A DNA stretch of 64,000 nucleotides from Porphyrobacter sp. GA68 (GTDB lineage Bacteria > Pseudomonadota > Alphaproteobacteria > Sphingomonadales > Sphingomonadaceae), in NCBI RefSeq assembly GCF_022605525.1, contig NZ_JAKQYJ010000002.1, positions 1-64,000 on the forward strand. Reading direction: 5' to 3'. The notes below the pieces were generated by a model. The model did no database searches, was not told the DNA's origin, and saw only the letters and a list, made by a program, of their open reading frames with translations. A program made the position numbers and the translations under genes. The stretch's first letter is position 1. Each line of letters begins with the position of its first letter. This document shows, piece after piece, positions 36,637 to 43,053 of the stretch.

Positions 36637-38306
36637 GCGCGGCGATCCTTCTTTACGCCATCCCGGGCGTCCCGATCGGATTGACCCTGCTCGCCCTGCT
36701 GCCAGCCAGCCGCGCGGTGTTGATCCATACGCTGCCGTTCGCGGCCCTGCCGGCGCTCGGCGCGGCACTGTTCCTGCCTGCGGGGTCGACGCAGATGCTG
36801 CCGGAAGTGCTGCTGGGCGCTCAGCTTAAACTGGACGGGACCGGGCGATTGTTCCTCGGAATTGCCGCGCTGCTGTGGACGGTGGCGGGCATCTACGCCC
36901 GGTCGAGCATAGGTGGCGAGGGGCGGGAGCGGTTTGCCGGCTTCTGGCTCACCACGCTGAGCGGCAATATGTTGCTGCTCATAGCGGCGGATCTGGTCAC
37001 GTTCTACCTCGCTTTCGTTACCCTGTCCCTCGCTGCATTCGGCCTGGTGGTGCAGTCGGAAACGGCGGAGGCGCGGCGCGCAAGCCGGATCTACCTCGCG
37101 CTGGCGGTATTTGGCGAGACCCTGCTGCTGCTCGGACTGATGGTCGCGGCAGCCGGTGCCGGCTCGATCCTGATCGGCGATGCGCGCGCCGCCCTGCCGC
37201 TGTCGCCCGATCGCGACCTGGCGCTTGTCTTGCTGCTGGGTGGCTTCGGTCTGAAGGCGGGACTGGTGCCGCTGCATATGTGGCTTCCGCTCGCCCATCC
37301 GGCGGCGCCGGTGCCTGCGTCAGCCGTCCTGTCCGGTGCGATTGTCAGCGCGGGCATCTTCGGCCTGATCCGCTTTCTGCCGCTGGAGGCAAACCTGCCT
37401 GGCTGGAGCGTGATCATGACAGTTCTGGGCCTTGTCACGTCCTTTTACGGGATCCTGGCCGGCGTGTTTCAGCGGCGACCCAAAACGGTTCTTGCCTATT
37501 CCACGCTAAGTCAGATGGGCCTTGTCATCGTTATTCTGGGCTCCGGCTTCGGCGCGCCAGCGGCGGCGCCGGTCCTGGCCGCTGCCGGGTTCTATGTCGC
37601 GCACCACGGGCTTGCCAAGGGAGCGCTGTTCCTGTCGGTCGGGCTGCTGCACGACACCGGCGGACAACGGCGGACGGTGGCACTGGCGGTGACCGCGGTT
37701 CTTGCCCTTGCCATTGCAGGGCTGCCGTTGACAGGGGGTGCGCTGGCCAAGCTAGCCGCGAAGGAAACGCTTGCCAGCGGACTGGTCGCAAACCTCGTGA
37801 CCCTGTCGGCGGCGGGCTCGACGCTGCTCATGCTGCGGTTTGTTCAGTTGGTGCGACGCGAGCAGGTTGCGCCGCATATCCGTCCAACTGCGGCACCGGC
37901 AGTGGCTTTTACCCTCTGCGCGGCCGCAGCGCTGATCCTGCCATGGCTGCTTCTTCCAGGAACCGGGCTTGCGGCCAGCTACGCTTTTGCTGGCGCCGTT
38001 CTGTGGCAGGCTCTCTGGCCAATCGCCATCGGCCTTGCAGTTTTCACAGCTGCGCTGCGTTTGCGGCGACCTCCACCCGACGTGCCGGAAGGCGACATCG
38101 TCGTGCTTGCCGAGCGTGTGTTCTACAGGCTGAAGGAACAGGCGCTTGCGATTCATCGACCAGCCTGGAGCATGCCGCGCCTGCACCGGATCGGCATCGT
38201 CTCGGCGCGCGTGCTTGACCGGGCAGAGGCCGCTTTCGCCAGATGGTCGCTGGCCGGCCCGACCGTGCTATTCGTCGGGATCGCCGCCGCAGTCGCGTCC
38301 AGTTGA
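36633..38306 (+). CDS. Third large antiporter-like subunit, second operon, with altered ion-path residues
   Basis: A 557-residue protein of the NuoL/M/N family. Aligned by eye with its neighbour, the TM5 position that carries Glu in the other large subunits is Val128 (FYLAFVTLS in place of FYEFLTLS). The TM8 Lys is replaced by Ser239 (GAIVSAGIFG in place of AVVKAGAFG). The TM7 Lys208 (GFGLKAGLVPLHMWLP) is kept. It thus resembles a non-pumping or differently coupled paralogue. The C-terminal 70 residues (about 475-557) form an extra hydrophilic extension with VLAERVFYRLKEQAL before a last helix. It is the last gene of the operon and the last core gene before the second mobile region. Confidence 0.85.
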   Translation: MSAAILLYAIPGVPIGLTLLALLPASRAVLIHTLPFAALPALGAALFLPAGSTQMLPEVLLGAQLKLDGTGRLFLGIAALLWTVAGIYARSSIGGEGRERFAGFWLTTLSGNMLLLIAADLVTFYLAFVTLSLAAFGLVVQSETAEARRASRIYLALAVFGETLLLLGLMVAAAGAGSILIGDARAALPLSPDRDLALVLLLGGFGLKAGLVPLHMWLPLAHPAAPVPASAVLSGAIVSAGIFGLIRFLPLEANLPGWSVIMTVLGLVTSFYGILAGVFQRRPKTVLAYSTLSQMGLVIVILGSGFGAPAAAPVLAAAGFYVAHHGLAKGALFLSVGLLHDTGGQRRTVALAVTAVLALAIAGLPLTGGALAKLAAKETLASGLVANLVTLSAAGSTLLMLRFVQLVRREQVAPHIRPTAAPAVAFTLCAAAALILPWLLLPGTGLAASYAFAGAVLWQALWPIAIGLAVFTAALRLRRPPPDVPEGDIVVLAERVFYRLKEQALAIHRPAWSMPRLHRIGIVSARVLDRAEAAFARWSLAGPTVLFVGIAAAVASS

Positions 38307-38903
38307 TCGCCGGGTCGTGACCGAGCATGAAGCAGGCGGCCGCGCTGAGGTCAGGCAGCTGAGCCGCAGCCAATCCTTTGGCTACGACCTGGCCATGGCA
38401 GGCAGCCAAGCGGGCAGAGGGGCACAACCACCCATCATCGCGCCGTGCGCGTTGGCTGGCAGCCGGCCATCGCGGTGTCACGAAACGCGCCGCGAGAGCG
38501 ATAACAAACGCGCGCAGCCAAACGCCTGCGCCGATAGCGCTTGAATTCAGCGTATTGGCCAGGGAGCCGATAGAATGGTGCCAGAAGAGGACTCGAACCG
38601 CTCTCAGAATGTCGCAAAACTGCGAGAATCTTGACCTTGGTTACTTAAGTGAGGCCCCCGTCGGTGCCCCCAAATGAAAATTTTACCAGAGGATTTGGGT
38701 CCCATCCTCGAAAAAACTTAATGATTTCAATATGTGTCTTCTGACGTAGAACGCGCCTGATTTCCAGCAAATTTGCATGGCCGACCAGCTCCAATGCGGT
38801 GCATTTGACGCGGTGGCGACCAGCTTCGAAAATGGGAAGCTAAGTGAATCGATAATCAACTCTGCTACAATGCTGCAGCCGCATCGAGGAGGAGAACTGG
38901 CGT
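38307..38903. other. Core/island junction, no gene recognised
   Basis: About 600 bases. The first 250 bases continue the GC-rich core composition with no supported gene. From about 38600 the composition becomes AT-richer. The junction contains the tRNA-like 3' end (38576-38599), followed by two C-rich words (GGCCCCCG and GTGCCCCC) of unknown role. The ribosome site of the nuclease gene is at its right end. Confidence 0.5.
38576..38599 (-). other. Partial tRNA 3' end, candidate attachment-site remnant
   Basis: Read on the minus strand, the bases run from GGTTCGAGTCC (T-arm) to CTTCTGGCACCA (acceptor strand plus CCA). The rest of a tRNA is absent. It resembles the end of an alphaproteobacterial tRNA-Leu but is one base short in the acceptor strand, so it is a remnant, not a gene. 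It sits exactly where core genes stop and mobile genes begin. Confidence 0.5.
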
Positions 38904-39638
38904 TTGCTTATCGCACCCGAAGATCCCGGTTCCGAAACCATTCGGGTGCCTGTCCTCAAGGTCTTTGACGGCGATGGATTCCTGACCCGTATCGACAACC
39001 CGCGACGTGGAGCGAGCCTTGAAGTTACGATCAGGCTGGGGTTCATTGACGCGCCGGAAATGGAGCAGCCTGGCGGCATCGGGGCGCGTGATTTCCTTCA
39101 ATCGCTCATTGGCGGAAGGCATGTCGATCTGGCCATTTTGATGAAAATGGACACTGGCGGCATTGTCGACCGGCACAAGCGGATCGTTGCAGTACCCTAT
39201 TTGCCGATGGATCAGAGCAGTGAGGCTGGCGGTACGGCCTCCCGGCTCGGACAGTTCTTTCGGGAGCTGACTGCACCATCTCACCGCAACATCGAGTTGG
39301 AAATGATCCTCAATGGATGGGCATGGGTGCTTGATCGCTATGACCCCGATGAAAGCTACTTCGATGCGCTCGAAGATGCTCAGCGAAACCGGCGCGGTAT
39401 CTGGGCGAATGACAACAACGTTCATCCCTGGGAATTCAAGAAGCAGCGCTACAGGGCTCGTCGGGCGAAACCAATGCCTGCTCCCCAAACGCCGCTCTTC
39501 GACATACCTGAGGCAGCAATTTCGTGTCCGATGAAAGGCTGCGATGGTCAGCTGGTTGAGAAAAGCGGGCGTTTCGGGAGTTTCCTTGGATGCTCGAATT
39601 TTCCGAGGTGCCGCCACTCGCGCACTTTGAATGGATGA
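38904..39638 (+). CDS. Thermonuclease-like protein with a topoisomerase-type zinc ribbon
   Basis: A 244-residue protein from TTG 38904, which follows GAGGAGGAGAA. The staphylococcal-nuclease fold spans about residues 13-145 with the catalytic set conserved: Asp24 (FDGDGF), Arg44, Asp49 and Glu52 (RLGFIDAPE), and Arg93 (DRHKRIVA). A C-terminal zf-C4 topoisomerase zinc ribbon follows (CPMKGCDGQL, then GSFLGCSNFPRCRH). There is no signal peptide, so unlike secreted thermonucleases it may act on DNA inside the cell, with the zinc ribbon adding nucleic-acid binding. It is the first gene of the mobile region and the only gene of its transcription unit. Confidence 0.82.
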   Translation: MLIAPEDPGSETIRVPVLKVFDGDGFLTRIDNPRRGASLEVTIRLGFIDAPEMEQPGGIGARDFLQSLIGGRHVDLAILMKMDTGGIVDRHKRIVAVPYLPMDQSSEAGGTASRLGQFFRELTAPSHRNIELEMILNGWAWVLDRYDPDESYFDALEDAQRNRRGIWANDNNVHPWEFKKQRYRARRAKPMPAPQTPLFDIPEAAISCPMKGCDGQLVEKSGRFGSFLGCSNFPRCRHSRTLNG

Positions 39639-39779
39639 CTTTTGTGAGCTCTAAGGGATCGCAGCGAAGTCCGAGCGCGTCTGCAATCGAGGGGCTTTTC
39701 TCCCGCAAAACGCGATTTTTGACGAATGCGGGATAAATCGCGGATTGGCTCTCTGCGTTCTTCCTATGTTCGAACATTC

Positions 39780-39808
39780 TTGTTTTGCTAACGCATGAAG
39801 CGTATATT
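39780..39808 (+). promoter_or_regulatory. Sigma-70-type promoter of the nucleotidyltransferase cassette
   Basis: TTGTTT, 17 bases, TATATT gives a good -35/-10 pair with standard spacing. It lies about 30 bases before the first gene of the two-gene cassette, in a locally AT-rich stretch. Confidence 0.5.
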
Positions 39809-39839
39809 CTCACCCTGAGATCGATTCCGCAGGTTTAAG

Positions 39840-40103
39840 ATGAGCAACCTAACTGCACAGGTTCTGGCAACGGTGAACGCCCCCTATGGGGCGAACCATT
39901 CCGCTCATCAACTCGCTGCGCTTATCGCTGACCCATCGAGTGTGGCAACGTGTGACGCCAGCGTCTTCGCTTTCTTCTCAGAGGTGACACCAGCGGCCCA
40001 GAAAGCCTTCATGGCTGAAATGAAGGTCAATGAGGATATGGCGAAAGCTGTCGCCAGCCAGTTTTCCAAGATGGCTGGGTACTCGCTGCCTCTGGCAGCC
40101 TGA
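39840..40103 (+). CDS. Small unknown protein upstream of the nucleotidyltransferase
   Basis: An 87-residue, mostly helical, soluble protein (MSNLTAQVLATVNAPYGANH to MAGYSLPLAA). I do not recognise the family. It is not like AbiEi or MNT-associated HEPN proteins: there is no winged-helix pattern and no RX4-6H motif. It ends four bases before the start of the nucleotidyltransferase gene and shares its promoter, so the two very likely form an operon. By position it is a candidate antitoxin or partner, which is inference only. The ribosome site is weak. Confidence 0.65.
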   Translation: MSNLTAQVLATVNAPYGANHSAHQLAALIADPSSVATCDASVFAFFSEVTPAAQKAFMAEMKVNEDMAKAVASQFSKMAGYSLPLAA

Positions 40104-40107
40104 GCAA

Positions 40108-40788
40108 GTGATCTCGCCTCGACAGCAGCCGAGCCAATGGCCGCTTTTATTTGATTTGGCATCCGACATCATCGCGCGAGCCACCGAAGCCGTTGGCCGC
40201 GAGCCAGATTGGTCGTTCGGAGGTGGAACGGCATTGATGCTCCAGATCGATCATCGCGAGAGCCATGACATCGACCTCTTCCTTTCCGATCCCCAATTCC
40301 TCCCCTACCTCAATCCCGAGACGCAGGGGTTTGAGCTCGACCGAATGCCGGACACCTACGAGACAGACGGCGCGGGTTCCCTCAAACTGATCTTCGAAGA
40401 CATTGGCGAAATCGACTTCATTTACTGTGCCGACATTACGCCAGAGCCATCACAGGTCAGTGAGCTACGGGGGCGAACAATCCGGCAGGAAACTCCGGCA
40501 GAGATAGTCGCTAAGAAGGTCTACTATCGCGGTGCATCGATGCAGCCACGCGATATGTTCGATATCGCGGCCACCAGCGAAAAGCTGGGCCAGGACTACG
40601 TGATCAATGCCTTCCGCGAATGCGGGGTCGATCGATGTACGAATGCAGTTCGAGCTGCGGAGAATATGAAGCCTGACTTCGCTAGCTCAATCATCAAGCA
40701 ACTCATGTACCGCGACAATAACGGCCATCTGGTCGAGGAAGCGCAGCCGGTTACAGTGCAGCTGTTGCGTGCAACCCTACGCGCCTAG
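40108..40788 (+). CDS. Nucleotidyltransferase of the AbiEii/AbiGii type
   Basis: About 226 residues from GTG 40108. The nucleotidyltransferase core is evident: GGGTALML (38-45) followed by HDIDLF with Asp54 and Asp56 as metal ligands, and a third acidic strand in IGEIDFIY. ETPAEIVAKKVYYRGASMQPRDMFDIA further on is the conserved helix of the AbiEii family, which acts as the toxin of type IV-like toxin-antitoxin and phage abortive-infection systems, in studied cases by modifying tRNA or other targets. The upstream partner is not a standard AbiEi. The target is not predictable. Confidence 0.8.
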   Translation: MISPRQQPSQWPLLFDLASDIIARATEAVGREPDWSFGGGTALMLQIDHRESHDIDLFLSDPQFLPYLNPETQGFELDRMPDTYETDGAGSLKLIFEDIGEIDFIYCADITPEPSQVSELRGRTIRQETPAEIVAKKVYYRGASMQPRDMFDIAATSEKLGQDYVINAFRECGVDRCTNAVRAAENMKPDFASSIIKQLMYRDNNGHLVEEAQPVTVQLLRATLRA

Positions 40789-40796
40789 GGCTCCCT

Positions 40797-41336
40797 TCAC
40801 TCAGCCCCAATATCAGCCCATTCAAGAACCAGCTTGTCACCCTTCACACGGGGCAAGGACTTGCGTGGAATGAGCTTCCCGCGCACCTCGAAGTCGGACG
40901 TGATCTTGACCAGAAAGACCATGCTGAAGTTCCGTTTGAGGTTCAGCGTGACCCGGTCATTGCACTTGAATGGCGTGATTGTCTTGACCTCGACCAGGTC
41001 ATTGCCGAGCCGTCCGTCCGATCCTTGAGCGTAGTTGCGGTGCAGCTTAATGCCGTGCGTGATCGCCCCGTAAAGCTCTCCGATATCGCCATACACCTGC
41101 AGGTGCTTGCCCGTGTGCATGTGATACTGCTCTGCGGTGCAGATCAGGTCCTCGAATATCGAGACCAGCGACAGATCGGCATTGGGATATTTTGCCCGCC
41201 ATTCCTTGTACTGGATTTGCTCGTTGATCTCGTCCCAGCTGATCCATTCGCCATCATCCCAGATGGCATTGTCCGGCCCAAGTTGCTGCATCCGTAAATC
41301 CGCAAATATGTAAAGATTTTGGTGTTTTCTTTGCAT
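40797..41336 (-). CDS. Unknown protein with a possible PD-(D/E)XK nuclease motif
   Basis: About 179 residues from the ATG at 41336; in-frame starts further upstream (to 41495) cannot be excluded because no clear ribosome site decides. The C-terminal half reads GDIGELYGAITHG, then QGSDGRLGNDLVEVKTI, which has the spacing of an early-helix Glu, an Asp, and Glu-x-Lys as in restriction-endonuclease-like folds. The family is not recognised, so the nuclease assignment is tentative. It converges on the nucleotidyltransferase gene with eight bases between stops. It may be a lone nuclease or a cargo defence gene. Confidence 0.6.
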   Translation of the reverse strand: MQRKHQNLYIFADLRMQQLGPDNAIWDDGEWISWDEINEQIQYKEWRAKYPNADLSLVSIFEDLICTAEQYHMHTGKHLQVYGDIGELYGAITHGIKLHRNYAQGSDGRLGNDLVEVKTITPFKCNDRVTLNLKRNFSMVFLVKITSDFEVRGKLIPRKSLPRVKGDKLVLEWADIGAE

Positions 41337-41727
41337 GTCCGCATCACCGTGCAAAGCGAAAGCGCATTTACTTGTCATATCGACCCAAGCTTCGATTCGC
41401 GCGAAAACCGGTCTTCCGCTGCACCAGTCCCGTAGATTCGGACCTGCATTGCCCCGGAGCGGACACCGGCGGGGAAAATTCTTTTGGTCCCACATCGTCC
41501 ATTGCGATCCACCATCGTCCGCCGCTCGGTATGAAACGGCGTTTGATCTCTTTTTGTTCTTTCCTACACCCTTGCGATTCGCATAGCTTGACCAGTGTCA
41601 CCTAAGCCAAGGGTGGCGCTGAGTTGAACATCTGATCGCACGGTCCGCAACGGCAATTTGAGAACCAACCCATCGTCGCAGGGGAGTGCGGCAACGGTGA
41701 CAGAACCTTGAAGAAAAGGAATCTGTC
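41337..41727. other. Divergent intergenic region before alpA
   Basis: About 390 bases without a supported gene. The part 41530-41600 is T-rich (runs of T around CTTTTTGTTC) and may contain the promoter of the alpA operon. An 11-base word, CTTGCGATTCG (41571-41581), is shared with the region upstream of the island-1 transglycosylase (8651-8661). No tRNA or hairpin of note. Confidence 0.4.
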
Positions 41728-41919
41728 ATGCCGAATATCGAACTACTCACCTGCCATGAGGTCATGCGCCTCACGGGCATTCGAAGCCGGACAACGATCT
41801 GGCGACGCATCCGCCGGGGTGCCTTTCCTCATCCAATAGACATTGGCGGTGGACGCATCCGCTGGCGTTCCACTGACATCGAGGGGTGGATCGAGGCCCT
41901 CCCCCTGCGCAGCTATTGA
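41728..41919 (+). CDS. alpA: AlpA-family excision/regulatory protein
   Basis: A 63-residue MerR-like winged-helix protein. LLTCHEVMRLTGIRSRTTIWRRIRRGAFPHPI ending in IRWRSTDIEGWIEA is the AlpA signature. AlpA-type proteins activate the integrase or serve as excisionase-like factors on prophages and islands. It is the first gene of the mobilisation region, followed 42 bases later by an unknown gene. Confidence 0.9.
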   Translation: MPNIELLTCHEVMRLTGIRSRTTIWRRIRRGAFPHPIDIGGGRIRWRSTDIEGWIEALPLRSY

Positions 41920-41961
41920 CCCCGCCAAGGCGGGCAATGGCCCGCAGAAAGCATCTCCCCC

Positions 41962-42477
41962 ATGTCTATCCTTTCCCTGATCAACGCGACCCTGCAGAAG
42001 CATGGCTGGCTGATCTCCCGCCTTCCGAGCGAGGAGGAAGATCGCGCTGCCCAACTCGTCGAATTGCTCGTTGAAGACACTGCCGCTGGGCGCGCCCGTC
42101 GCCACACATTGCAGCCCTGGCTATGGTACGAGCGTCCGGTCCGAGAGCGGTTTGAGGGGCAAGATTGTTGTCTCACCGTCGAGGGACCGATCTACCGGAG
42201 CAGGGACGGAACCGGGTATCCCCTTGGCAGCCAGCTTCGCACCGAAATCGGTTGGCTGGACCTCACGCCAGAAGAGACCAACCGGCTCGCAGACGAAGTC
42301 CGGTCAGCGATCGACCTGGCCCTGCTTAGCTGGTTCACGCGCCCCGATATGGCTGATCGCCAGTTGCCTTCTCGCCAGTCCCGCGACCGCTACTTCGACG
42401 ACGATGTCGCCCGCAATCTGATCCTGTCTGCGACGCCTTCAACGGCCAGCATGGAGCAAGATGCCCATGTCAATTGA
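41962..42477 (+). CDS. Unknown protein of the mobilisation region
   Basis: A 171-residue soluble protein with no recognised domain. It is acidic in the first 60 residues and has a central YERPVRERFEGQDCC block and ETNRLADEVRSAIDLALLSW. The location, between alpA and the coupling-protein operon, and its codon use like that of its neighbours suggest a conserved element gene. No catalytic motif is visible. Confidence 0.65.
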   Translation: MSILSLINATLQKHGWLISRLPSEEEDRAAQLVELLVEDTAAGRARRHTLQPWLWYERPVRERFEGQDCCLTVEGPIYRSRDGTGYPLGSQLRTEIGWLDLTPEETNRLADEVRSAIDLALLSWFTRPDMADRQLPSRQSRDRYFDDDVARNLILSATPSTASMEQDAHVN

Positions 42478-42685
42478 CCGGACAAAGATTGGAGAAGAAA
42501 GGGGCCACGATACTGCGTATCGGACCCGAAATTTTCATACACACCCCACGCACGTGTGCATCGAGGAATTCTGCGGGCTTAACCGGATGCGGATAGCATC
42601 GCGTTCAGGCCATTCGCCCGGAATCCGCTCAATTCCGCCATCCTTCGCGATGGCGGATAGCATCGCCACCGGAGCGGACCGATGA
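42461..42685 (+). CDS. Possible small gene overlapping the oriT candidate
   Basis: A 74-residue frame (ATG 42461 or 42467) behind GGAGCAAG. It overlaps the preceding gene and shares an ATGA overlap with the next, as coupled genes do. Against it, the sequence looks unstructured (THPTHVCIEEF, SGHSPGIRSIPPSF) and the second half is made of the inverted and direct repeats of the oriT candidate. I keep it as low confidence. Confidence 0.3.
   Translation: MPMSIDRTKIGEERGHDTAYRTRNFHTHPTHVCIEEFCGLNRMRIASRSGHSPGIRSIPPSFAMADSIATGADR
42585..42670. other. Candidate origin of transfer (oriT)
   Basis: A perfect eight-base inverted repeat (CCGCCATC at 42635-42642, GATGGCGG at 42649-42656, loop CTTCGC) lies beside a 14-base direct repeat GCGGATAGCATCGC (42589-42602 and 42653-42666, 64 bases apart). 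It is just upstream of the genes for a small accessory protein, the coupling protein and the MobF relaxase. Inverted repeats next to repeats near the relaxase are typical of oriT. The nic site is not identified. Confidence 0.45.
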
Positions 42686-43053
42686 GCGCGCGGGCGCAAA
42701 CGGTGCGCCTTAGTCCGTCGCAATATCGGGTGCTTGCTGACTTCGCCAGGCGGAGGGGCCTGAGCGACTACGCCATGCTCGCGCGGGTCGTGGAAGCAGG
42801 CTTTCTCGCCATGCTTCACGGCACCGACAAGGAGACCGATCTCGCAGAACTGGCGCACGAGATCGGAGCGATATCGGCGCGCCTCGCCGAGGCTGAACGG
42901 GTGCTCGATCGTACCTTGTTCACCGCCTGTGCGGCCTACGCTTACGCCCGCCATGCCGCGCTGGGCACGAAGAAAACCGACGAGACAATTGCAGGCGAAG
43001 CGCGCGCCGCGTTCGAGCGCCAGCGCTCGCTTGCTCTGGAGATCGAGCCATGA
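42682..43053 (+). CDS. Small protein preceding the coupling-protein gene (possible relaxosome accessory factor)
   Basis: A 123-residue protein. The N-terminal TVRLSPSQYRVLADFARRRGLSDYAMLARVVEAGF recalls a ribbon-helix-helix or short helical DNA-binding unit. The rest is helical and Ala-rich (ELAHEIGAISARLAEAERVLDR). It overlaps the TraD-like gene by four bases, so the two are translationally coupled. By analogy with TraY/TrwA/MobC-type proteins it could bind oriT, but I cannot identify the family. Confidence 0.6.
   Translation: MSARAQTVRLSPSQYRVLADFARRRGLSDYAMLARVVEAGFLAMLHGTDKETDLAELAHEIGAISARLAEAERVLDRTLFTACAAYAYARHAALGTKKTDETIAGEARAAFERQRSLALEIEP

Noticed and set aside
25136-38306. Respiratory complex I (nuo) or a [NiFe] hydrogenase locus
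   Set aside because: NuoL/M/N-, NuoK- and MrpE/F/G-like subunits are present, but there are no quinone-binding, iron-sulfur or hydrogenase subunits, so these are antiporter-type operons.
41545-41590. A second LexA box upstream of alpA
   Set aside because: GTTC occurs but the second half-site is CACC at the right spacing, so it does not fit the consensus.
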